Shown: positions 10,288 through 20,100 of the stretch, in pieces
Numbering within the stretch: the stretch's first letter is position 1
Layout of the letters: every line of letters begins with the position of its first letter
NCBI GenBank assembly: GCA_034698045.1
Contig: JAQGAU010001237.1
Coordinates: 1-20,380 of the forward strand
Length of the DNA: 20,380 bases
Direction: 5' to 3'
DNA from: Paramacrobiotus richtersi
Taxonomy: Eukaryota > Tardigrada > Eutardigrada > Parachela > Macrobiotidae
The notes under the pieces: model-generated
Told to the model about the DNA's origin: nothing
What the model saw: only the letters and a program-made list of their open reading frames with translations
Databases searched by the model: none
Position numbers and translations under genes: made by a program

Positions 10288-12631
10288 CTAAACAGGTTCG
10301 AACAATTAGTTGCCAGCAGTAGTGTGTGCGTTCCTACATTACTTCAGAAAGACGCTCGAATTACCAAGCCTCGGCCTTCGATTACGAGAAATGCGGTTGC
10401 CAAGTGTATTGCCCGGCTTCCGGCGATTCTTATTTCGGTCCGACCCATCCTGCGCGGTTGCTCACTTGACAGTATCGCAACTCACAAGTTAAGATTGGAA
10501 TCAACTTAAGTCGTCTCTAACTGACGTAAAATAGGCTGAAGTAAACTTTATTAAAGGACATTGCGATAGTTCATTGATCTAATTGAAAAATTTGTTTATT
10601 ATGCTAATGCTGCTGCTAGTATATTTGTTAGTTTCCTCTCTTTCTCAGATTTGTTTGGTGAAAATCCTTATTATTGTGTTCTGTGTACTGTGTAAAAGTG
10701 AGTGATGCACAGGCGACATTGAAATTATTCCTTAATCGCTGCTAGCCGGACTAAGCCGGTTGTAATCAGCGAGCAACCGATTTTGTCGCATATCCAAGTA
10801 GTTCACTGAAGGGCCTGTTTCCGTAATCAGTGAACTGTACACACTCTCACCTTTAAAACATTCTTTTGCTGCGCTGGACAACTTTTCCGGCAGATTCGTG
10901 CTAGATCAGCTTCAAGAAATCGAACGGCATGATGGTAAACAGAATCCGCTTCCGGGCATACTTCCTCCAAGATACTCAACACATCTTCCAATTTACCTTC
11001 TTTATTGGTGTTTATCACTCCCTTCACAATGTTCAACATCACCCCACATGCATCCGTATAATACCGGTCATAGCAACCAGAATCAAAGTCAACATCAACT
11101 TCCTCAACCCGATTCTCTTCGTCTTGCGCTTCGAACAAGGCCTGCAAGGTCACGTTTTCAAGGACCAGCTTTTCGCAGACCTCACTCCATTCTGTGCGAA
11201 ATGTTAGCTGGAACGGGTCGGAGTAGTCCAGGAGATCATCCGCCCAGATAGCCCGATGGGCAATTACAATGACCGGTACTTTGATGTCTTTGGCTTTTAA
11301 CATTTGGATCACTATGCGGAAACGCGGTAGAAATCTAATGCCATTTGCGTGAGGATAGTTACCGGTTAACACCAGTATTCGTGTGGCATTGGTGACGACT
11401 TTGTGGATGGTCAAGGCCAGCTCGTGCTGTTCGCTGTATTTAGACAGATCGATCTTCACTCGCCTTGGTTGTTCTAAAAGATTGTTCCATTTGTGGCAGA
11501 CGCGCCGGCACTTGATCTGGTCGTCCACATCCAAGAAAGAAAACGTTTTCAGTATCATTTCGGCTGGCAGTACTTTGTTAATGCAAGATAAAGGTGTCTG
11601 GAGCGCGTGAGGTATGTTTGAGAAGTTCTCCTAAAACAAGGGAGAATATTGTTAGCACTGTTTGCGAACGTGATATTTATTGAATTAAGTGCGTACCAAA
11701 TTAAAAGGGAGACGACAAGGGCCGGTAAAAATCCTGCGTCTAGCAGATGCAGATGGCTGCGGGTGTGTGGATGAATAGATGAGCGTCCTAATCCAGGAAT
11801 CTTTCTGCGGAAAACAAAATCACACAAATATGAACCGGGTTTAATAATGATCAACTGACGACAAATCTTAAATGTGAACCGGTGAAACAAGTTGTACTGA
11901 GAGAACTCCATTGATAAAATCTGTACTTTTTGTGGACTGATAACAAGAATGTAATTAGTACAGATATGTGAAAGAAATTCTCGTTATTACTACAGCGTAA
12001 CGAGTAATACCACACTAAAAATATTATCGCTCGCAAAATGTGACAGACGACTTACCCACTGAAATTTTACTACGCGGTTGAAATCACCCCGGATTAAATA
12101 GGTCAGCTTATTCTGATTAATTGCTATCCCCACTGTTTTAGTGCACTGATTCCAAATTCGAAAGAAATCCTTTCGTTTTATTAAATTCAGTAGTTCCTGA
12201 TCACTGGGTAGCTCCACATCGTATTTGTAGCACTTAAATGGGTATTTCATTTCTGGTAAGCACCCAATTCTTTTCAACGGCACAATATCTTCCAAAGTTT
12301 CATCCCTACAGTCAATGGTCACAAAAGCGTATTCCCCAAAAGGGCCCGCAAGAACTTTGGAGGGAAACCAACACCATGGCTGATCCAGCGAGGGCCGCAT
12401 TAATACTTCCACAGAACTCCCGGGTTGTAAGTCACCGCTCGGGTATCGTCGCCGCGCTGTCGCGCTATAACATTTATTGCTTGTTATCAGGTCCGCGCGA
12501 TGTTCTGGATAACCAAAATCGACGGTGAAGCCAAGCTGTGCGTCCATGTCTATTACCATACCGCGACGGATCAACCCGTTTTCCCCCTCGACATCCACAG
12601 CACTCCAGTGCCAAAAATCGTCTTCCAGCAT
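10051..12631 (-). CDS. Copy C: FMRP-type Agenet/KH0 + F-box fusion protein (intact)
   Basis: Three exons: 12631-12056 (192 codons), 11630-10851 (260 codons) and 10287-10051 (78 codons plus stop). Introns are 425 and 563 bp. Donors are TGG|GTAAGT and AAG|GTGAGA; acceptors are TTTTAG|GAG and TTTTAG|ATG; every junction is phase 0. The 530-residue product has two Agenet/Tudor-like domains (about 11-50 and 72-122), a KH0-like region (about 133-182), an F-box (about 213-245), a roughly 200-residue unrecognised domain and an acidic Tyr-rich tail. The N-terminal module matches FMRP in order and key residues. The F-box should bind Skp1 of an SCF ubiquitin ligase. The combined role, bringing a target read by the Agenet pair to the ligase, is inference. 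The start is the first ATG before EDDFWHW; copy B starts at the equivalent place. I see no lesion, so this is the likely functional member. Confidence 0.88.
10851..11630 (-). other. Copy C exon 2: F-box plus unrecognised C-terminal domain
   Basis: The exon opens with about 20 linker residues, then LPAEMILKTFSFLDVDDQ...CRRVCHKWNNLL. This carries the F-box signature: Leu-Pro start, Phe-x-x-Leu-Asp, and a closing V-C-x-x-W. After it come ILVLTGN, a region on MLKAKDIKVPVIVIAHRAIW, YSDPFQLTFRTEW, KLVLENVTLQALFEAQDE and LEEVCPE. This part recurs in copies A and B, so it is a real domain, but I do not recognise it. No leucine-rich, WD40 or Kelch repeats are visible. Exon 2 replaces the KH1/KH2 part of FMRP. 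Confidence 0.85.
12056..12631 (-). other. Copy C exon 1: FMRP-like tandem Agenet + KH0 module
   Basis: Residues 1-192 mirror the FMRP N-terminus. VDVEGENGLIRRGMVIDMD followed by TVDF parallels the first Agenet repeat of FMRP (VEVRGSNGAFYKAFVKDV, then TVAF). SVEVLMRPSLDQPWCWFPSK parallels the second (EVEVYSRANEKEPCCWW, then AKV), with an 'E..YAFVTID...' strand and IVPLKRI in place of IVTIERLR. YKYDVELPSDQELL then matches KIKLDVPEDLRQM at the start of KH0, followed by the KDF of the KH0 helix and a NKLTYLI strand. Family assignment rests on my memory of human FMRP; no search was run. In FMRP these Tudor-like domains take part in protein binding and methyl-lysine/arginine recognition. Confidence 0.8.
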
Positions 12632-13920
12632 CTTTCAGCCTTCAGGAATTAACTAACAGGCCGCTATTTATTACGCCCATCTGCTAAATTATAAGGGCCG
12701 GAACTTCAACGAAAGACGGAAGTAAAACGTGTCATTTTGGATGCGCTTGTTTAGCAGTTCAGCATGCGTGCTGGAATGAAAGCGGGGCAAAGCAACAACT
12801 TTCTATCCAGCATGCCAGCGCGATCAAGAGTGAGCACTACATTTTTTCGAACCCGGTCGAATGCGTACGGACTTGCACAGCATAAATATTCACTTAATTC
12901 GTACAGGATAAGCAAGGTACAAGGTTCACGAGGCGGTTTCAGAATAATTATTGTTATGGAGAATCGTTTCCGGTTGCGTCGCGCATACTTCTTTCTCTCT
13001 CGTGCGTATAGTCGGAACTGTACATACGTACAGATTTAGTATGCTGCTTTACAGGCGGTAGGTCTAGTGGGATGAGTATACGCTGCAGTGAGACAGTACT
13101 CTGTAAATATATGTACATATCTGGAAATATGTGCATCCAAAATTTTAAACGCCGGCTTCCTGCTTCGAATGAGTGAATTAAGAAATGTTTAATAACAAAG
13201 ATGAATGAAGAAGCGAACCACGGACAAAGAATGCACGGTCGTCGGTTCGGATGGCCATTAAGAAGAAACATTTCAACCGGTCAGCGTGCATGTTGATTAA
13301 CAGAACAAAAGGCCTAGTTTATCGAACCTACTGCAGCTATGTAACTTCATGCTTCGCCCGCCCCCTCTGTGCAGAGTCATAGTCTGACAGCGTGAACAGG
13401 CGGCACTTTTGCTGCAGCGGTAGCCGCTGTCCAGTCAGTTCACGGCCGACTGCTATAGCTAGAGCAATAAAATTCTAACACTAGGCCTAATTCTACATAA
13501 TTTTTTTTCCTATGAGAGCTATATACTCAGTCCAAATGTTCCATTAATATTATTACAGCACCCGTAGATCTCGCAAACTGAATACGTGAAATGTTCTTAG
13601 AATTAATGTAGGGTATAGCGATTTCGAGAAGGTGGCCTTGTTCAAGCTTGAATTAGAGTGCTCTGGAAACAAACTTTGTTTCTATGTGTTTCTAATACAT
13701 TGTACTAGCTCACAAACATCTGCGCACTGATCAAAACTAACGCAGTCATTTTAAAATCAGTTTTAGAATTCAACACTTTCGTACCCTTGTGGTGCTCCTG
13801 CGTAAACATACTTCTCAGTTTGAAAATGGTATCGTATGTAGAATCAGATTATCATGTAAGGCGAAGAAGTAACCTGAGTTCCTAAATATCAAGACTACAT
13901 TTTGTTCAGCTTGAACCAGT
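12632..13920. other. Upstream of copy C, no gene recognised
   Basis: The left end should hold the promoter of copy C. Open frames (12764-13039 plus, 12954-13271 minus) do not resemble known proteins. The stretch 13365-13460 is richer in G and C and has several CTGCAG / GCAGCGG words, but I can assign it no function. Confidence 0.4.
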
Positions 13921-13924
13921 ACAA

Positions 13925-14137
13925 TCTTACAGGGATCCGCCGAGAAAATTCTCCAGTGTGGTGCAAGAGTGTCTTAAAGGTGACAGCGCATATAATTTAT
14001 ATATGAACTGTAATATAAGGATGGACGTAAGGAAGCTAGCGGCACTGCCTCTCCGCTACTATCTTGAAGTAGAATTCCTGGATCTCGGCGATGAACTGGA
14101 CGCCGTGGTGGACAACAATGAATATAATTATAATTAG
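13925..14137 (+). pseudogene. Copy D: relic of the FMRP-Fbox family on the opposite strand
   Basis: The segment about 13925-13979 matches the last part of exon 2 of copy C, reading IRRENSPVW...SVLK against ICRKSCPAQ...NVLK, and ends in the same place with AAAG|GTGACA. Only about 40 bases later, 14021-14137 matches the second half of exon 3: RKLAALPLRYYL against RKVTVLALRYHL. It then has an acidic run, NNEYNYN and a TAG stop. The first half of exon 3 (the MLRKWQP part), nearly all of exon 2 and exon 1 are missing. It lies on the plus strand, unlike copies A-C, so an inversion or inverted duplication took place. Confidence 0.7.
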
Positions 14138-14335
14138 GTGGACGACGAGGAACATGAGTACTTAGCATGACAGAATTAGGCATGGTCGTCAAGTCGGCTG
14201 TGTACCAGAGAAATCGGTTATAGTAAATTTGAGCATGGAAGCACAAATGTTTGCTTACCCACATACCTGGCCCGAGCGCACTGTTTTCAAGCGTTCGTAT
14301 TTTTCATCTTGTTCGTATTTCCGTTTCTTTCAACG

Positions 14336-14344
14336 TCTATAAAA
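14336..14344 (+). promoter_or_regulatory. TATA-like box
   Basis: TCTATAAAA lies about 35 bases ahead of the first strong palindrome of the phased array. It could be a core promoter for a plus-strand transcript, but no convincing gene follows. Listed as a candidate only. Confidence 0.3.
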
Positions 14345-14356
14345 CCGCAGGGCTCT

Positions 14357-14480
14357 TAGCCCAGACTGGAAGAATGGGTAGCCGTGGCTACGAAAGGCCT
14401 AACCGCGGCTAAAAATGCTTTAGCCGCAGCTAAAAGCGGCGCTAGGCGCGGCTAAAGTTGACCTTGTTAGCCTAACTAAC
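14357..14480. repeat. Helically phased array of TAGCCG(N)GGCTA palindromes
   Basis: Four imperfect 12-bp palindromes follow one another: TAGCCGTGGCTA (14379), TAACCGCGGCTA (14400), TAGCCGCAGCTA (14421) and TAGGCGCGGCTA (14443). Start-to-start distances are 21, 21 and 22 bp, about two turns of the helix. Weaker TAGCC half-sites extend the series to 14357 and 14468. The sequence between the palindromes is not conserved, which suggests that the sites and their spacing matter rather than simple tandem duplication. Confidence 0.75.
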
Positions 14481-14819
14481 GTCCAACTAATTTGGTTGTT
14501 ACGTGCAAAAAGTTGTACACCCTGGTTTTTGCAGCTAGGCCAAAACAGAACTTCTCATCTTGCCTTGACCTCGAAAACATATCATTAGAATTCATCGTAG
14601 AGGTACTGTTGTTTGCAGTCAGCTCAGCTTCTGTATTTATCCATCCCGAAAATCGTGACTTTGGTGGGAAAACTCCCGCATCCGGAGATTCGGATTCAGG
14701 ACTTTCCCGTAGACTTCTGTGGTATACTCCTGAAGTATGCATTACGGCACATGAAAAAACACGTCCGGCCATTAGCACTGACAGTGAAGGTGGCTCTAAC
14801 AAAGAAACTAATAAGCTGG

Positions 14820-14950
14820 GAACAGGCTAGAAGCGGATCTTTGATTTTAACTATTTTTTCGAAAGTACAAAATAAGACTACTTTTCACAAATTATTATGG
14901 GCGCCATTGGGCGGAACTCCAGGGGTGACCTCGGGAGAGCACTAATGAAG
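14820..14950 (+). repeat. Diverged inverted repeat, left arm
   Basis: Matches the reverse complement of 15263-15385. Shared words are GAACAGGC(T/C)AGAAGCG, TATTTTTTCGAAA, GGCGGAACTCCAGGG and GGAGAGCA, in the same order, with indels and about 70% identity between them. In one frame both arms read GGTPG(V/M)xSGEH, which hints that the parent sequence was coding. I do not recognise it. Confidence 0.65.
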
Positions 14951-15262
14951 TCCCGTGTTTACCATAGATGGCATACTATGTATAACAGCGGTACACTCTA
15001 CATGATACTGGCGTGTGCACAACAATTTTGCTTTTGTAACGAGCTGACTGACTCAATTTGACTGACATCATTGATCATTGACTGACTCAATTTGCAGCAA
15101 ATAGAGCATAAGCAGAACTAGCTTATGCCGAAAACGTTTTCAGCTAATTATAGCGCCTGATTTTGACCCTAACAATAAGGATTCGAAAACTTTGTGAAAT
15201 CTGAACCCGAAACACCGTGTCGATGGTTTATACTATGGCGTCAATGATAATTCAGAGACGTT

Positions 15263-15385
15263 CTTCATGCTCTCCTGACATCATCCCTGGAGTTCCGCCT
15301 ATGATAGTTTGCGGAAAGGCTACTTTACCTCATAATATGATTTCGAAAAAATACGTGATGCTGAAAATTCGCTTCTGGCCTGTTC
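15263..15385 (-). repeat. Diverged inverted repeat, right arm
   Basis: Partner of 14820-14950, separated by about 312 bp. Divergence is far greater than in the foldback element at 8858, so this is an older and unrelated duplication. A TGA follows soon after the shared GEH codons on the minus strand. Confidence 0.65.
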
Positions 15386-17124
15386 GTGACATCCCTTGTA
15401 TAGAACGTAAATTTTATTCGGCACCCACCCAGAATTAAGATTGACATCATAATGGCGTAATCGGACAAAAATCCAGATCAAACTAAACACTTAAAAAAGA
15501 AACTCACACACATGAGACAGCGGAGAAGTTCGCAGAGTCGCAGACTAATTCCCCAGAATACGCCCAAATGCACCATTGCTCGGGCCCGTGGCTGTGCATT
15601 GTACCTGTGTAGTGGGTGTTAGTTTGATTCATCCATTGACATCCAACATGCCCTCGTGCGCAACGCCACGCCGAAATTGTGATACACATAACGGGTTGCT
15701 CGCGCTGAATTGCCGAAAGTTTATGCTTGCCTTGCCTGGATACCAAAAGCGTACGGGATCAAACCGTTATGTAAAAACGTACAGTAGGGCTCTGTGATCA
15801 CAGAAAATTTTTCTCAGGTTTGGTACTCTGCCCCAGCACCTGCAGGAATTTATCTTCAAAAGGTATCAGAAAAACGGCGTGTCCTGGCATAAAAAGTAAA
15901 TTGAACCTGCCCTTAACTGTCGACGCAAACTAAAATCTTCTCGCGAGCAAAACTTGTTAGAATAATGATCCCTCTTCACAACAACGTGCAGACATTCGGC
16001 TCACGGCCTCATCTGGGTCCGGGGGAGCAACGTCATGGAAAACTAGTGTCATGGAAACGACATGTCTTTGGTCACAAAGGCGCCCAGAAAGTGCGTTCGC
16101 CAATAGCCGTTGTTTTCGTATGGAAAACCAAGAAGGACCTCAAGGGCAATAAGATTAAGCGGCCAGTTGGGGTTTTCAAGCTTGTGTTCGGACTCACAAA
16201 AATGTTTAAAAACAGGAAACTACCGCAGTTCCCAGAAATTTTGTTTTTCACATTTTTTACAAGTTTTATTTCCCCTCCCAGGCGAACTGGTGATCTGCAG
16301 TGAAATCTGAATATTTTTATCCGACAACCCTTCAAATGAAACATCTTTTAAAAACGCAGCTCATGGAATCAGGCGACTGGGGCGTGGTCAGCCGGCGAAC
16401 AACTAAATAGTGACGGGGACAGCTGTAATTTCGACACCTTTGACAAATAATGTGCGGGGATTTTTAAGGGAAGGGCTAAAAGTACTGAATTAGGCTGATG
16501 TAAATAGAGGAAAGAATGTGCAATAAAGTGGTGTAACACCCTAAACGTTAGCTTTGTCGGCGAAATTCAGACGGAATTAAAACAAATCGGCAAATTAAAG
16601 CGAGCATCCCGTTATATAGGATATCGTGATTGGGTGGTGAGCAATAATTACGTCCAGGTTGCCTGCGCATACGTAATACGAGTAATGTATGCATAAAAAA
16701 GAAATTTAATGCCCATGCCGGGCTTTAGCAAAGCCAAATATGCCAAGAATAAGGTCACAAGCTTAAAGTTGGGACGGAAAGTTTAGTACTATTTGGCTGT
16801 CGTCATACATTTTATAAAAGAGGTAAAACTCTATCTGCAAGCACGAATCTGCACCTACCAAGAATGAATATGAGTACCCGGTATTATTAGACACGATATC
16901 GAAACACACGTTCAAAGCGAGATGTTTTTAGTACCTTCACTTGCTTCTGATTTTTTGCTCCGCCCGTATCGAAGAAAAACCTACAACGTGGAAGCTAACA
17001 GCTAATAAGGAGTGGTGTAATAAGTGCGATCAGTGCTGATGAGGAGCCCGTCAATTAAACGAGCGAATGTCATCCCGTTCCTTTGGATTATGGACATGTA
17101 CTGATGTTATGTACTTTATTGTAG
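15386..17124. other. No firm gene; expected home of missing receptor 5' exons
   Basis: The receptor gene at 17125 needs upstream exons for the first half of its ligand-binding domain, but I could not find a match in this stretch. The frame 15965-16303 plus is open for 112 codons and Lys-rich, and a pyrimidine-rich stretch ending TTTCCCCTCCCAG at about 16281 resembles an acceptor. Neither shows a recognisable domain. Confidence 0.4.
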
Positions 17125-20100
17125 ACTGGAATTTGTTACTATTGGAAGGATCCAGTATTGCCACTTTCCTGGCCGATCGCGTGCGATACCCGAATATACT
17201 CGGCTTCTCTTACACGCACGTTCGAGTAGGTAATTTCTTCTACCAAGTGACCAAGCTCTTTAACTGGACGGATGTGACGGTGATCTACGATGCGGATGAT
17301 GCCGTGTGGAGAGCCATGCTTACGATGACTGATTACTTTATCGGCAAGAAAGATGTCCATCTAGAACTAAGTCCCTGTTACCTCACCAAAAATAAAAACA
17401 ATACGGCCGAGGACATTAAGCGGGCGGTACAGGAAGCTCATCAAAGGTCACGAAGTACGATGAATGCTTAAACTTTCTGAAACTCAGAATGCTTTTTATG
17501 CATGATACAGAGTATACACAATAAGCATAATAAGCCCGGTTTCTTCATGAGTTTTCTGTGTACCGCTCGGCAACATAGCAGCTAGATCTGTTAACGGTTT
17601 TTTTCGAATGCAGCTTCCGGTCCAGTTAGGCATTCTGGTTTTTTGTCTGTCAATAGAAACGAATATTATTTGGTAAACTTAGAACACTGCGGTTATGGAA
17701 ATTACAACGTACAAATCCGTAATAATAAGAAGGACCACAACAGAGACATGTTTCAATGTGAAATTACAGCGGGTTTTTTTCCACAGTCATTTTCATACTG
17801 GGCAATCCAACGACCATCCGTTTAGTAATGGTGAGTCGTAAAATGCCAAACGATTACTAAACTTATTCTTGGTCTGTACGCGGAACGGTTAAATGATAAT
17901 ATTCATGAGATGCGAGTGCATAAACGAGTTCAGTGTTTATTGTTATTGCTCATGAACATCATCCATAGCTAGTGTTTAATAATGTCAAGCAACTAAGGAT
18001 GAAAGAGACGCTTTTATGGTACATTTGGTTTTTAAAGTCTAACCCGAGATACTTACCATTACAGTTGAAGGCACATGATATGGAATACACAAAAGGGGAT
18101 CACGTAAGCTTCATACACCGACAACACCGGTTAACGTGTCTGCCGACCATCATTTAGCTGAAATTAGAGCGCGGTAAACTGTAGCAGACAGGAGGCCGAC
18201 AACTACACAACATTAGCATAATGGTTCCAACAGCGAGACACTCCATGGTACTCTGTGTTGAATAAACGCGATCACCTTCCTTTCTCTCGGAAATTCCCCA
18301 GAGCGTTCATTACCAACAAAAGCGCACCCCACGTACGAAAATCCATTAACATATCGCCGACAGACAACAGAGGAATCGAACGTTGTCGACCTCCTGCTTT
18401 GTACCATAGGAAGCAAATCAGCAGATAGTACACGGACATCAACATAAATTTGCATATGTCGACAGCTGATCATGATGGTCCATTGTTGAAAATCCTTTGC
18501 GTTAGAAAGAGCATTTGTGCATATGCCAAAAAAAGTGTCTTGCTCTTCAAAATTGATATAGCATTTATAGAAAATATTGTGGCGTAGGCTGACGGACACG
18601 TACCAGAAACCAGTGCACTACGATTCGATCAGGTGGTTCAACGCTGACAGTTTTTATCTCGTAACATACTCGTATAGGTAAATTAAAGGCTATGAACGGC
18701 GCAAGCACTCTTTCACACGCGAATAATTTCACGTTTAGGAAATACGTTTTACAAATGGACATATTTCGTTTTGGTTTTGGTTATAACATCTGATGAAACC
18801 GTGAGCACAGGCATCGTGTGCGCTGTCTGTCACCACTGTTACAGAAATCTTGCGAACTTTTCACTAATTTCGTATCCAAATGGTTATTAATAGAACTTCT
18901 ACTTTGCGTGCTTTTTCCAATAAAACAAAATTAACGCTTATTTTAACTCAAGAATTTCTAAAAAATGGCTATCCGGCGACTATCTGTTGGTTTGCTTTCC
19001 TTGGCAATCGCACTTGTATACATGGGTGCAGACACAGGTAACAATCGAATATCGTCCGCGTGTGGTTATATACTTAACAATTGTAGATATTTATTGCTGG
19101 AGCCTACTTTAAAACAAAAAATTACTTCGATACGCCTAGGTGGGATCTCGGAATGGACACTGATAACGTAAGCCATTAGCTACAGTAAACATTTTTTGAT
19201 TTGTATACATAATGTTTAACAAGCCACTTTGGATCATGATATACCACTTCCAGAAATATCATCGTTCGTTAGTTTTGTTTCGGAATATTAAACACGTACA
19301 GTTTTCAGAAAACAAGGGAAGCATATAGAAGTCTGTTTTTGGTCAAGCAACGCGTACCATCTTCACCGGAATTTCTGGAATTCAGTCGAACTGTCCAAGA
19401 AATGGCTATACGAGATTATAATCAATCCATCCCACCTTACGATGAGGTATGGAATTACAGCAGTTGATATGTTGTTTGATACATTTTCGTTATTTATTCC
19501 TATAGCTGGGCTGCATATAATTAAACCTAGTAACTAATCTAACAATGTGGATGAGTTTAAGTCATCGAACTGCCGCGCCGAAGGAACTTTCTTATACTAT
19601 AGCTGATGAAAATATAATGTATATAGTACTGATTTCCAACGATTTCATGGTTCTGCAGTTATTTTGTATGCTTTAGGTAAACATTCACGCTATCGGCTTC
19701 CACGATGCTATTTTGACTTATGGTCAAGTGGCTAACGAGACCCTAGCGGACGGTGATGACCTTTTTGATGGGCGCAAAATGGCCAAACGATTTACCAACC
19801 GCACATTCTATGGCATACGTGGAGAAATTACTCTGGATCACCAAAATGATCTCGTGGGGAACTTTGAACTGTACAATTTCCGCTACAATGCTGGTATCTT
19901 TGTGGTAAATAGTACACAAATATAGAGTATACTCAAGTCTAATTACTTGTAATCGGAAGTAATTTGTATTTGAACTTATCGTAGTTGTAAGAAAATTACA
20001 TTAAAGCGCAATGCTGTAGTCTCTTAAATTTACTTGGAACAATGTCTGGAGAATAATCGAACATTGTTGCACGTGCAGTGTTGGAACATAGGTAGTTGGT

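Noticed and set aside
15965-16303. 112-codon Lys-rich open frame on the plus strand
   Set aside because: No recognisable domain, competing open frames on both strands, and no clear link to the receptor exons. It was not strong enough to call a gene.
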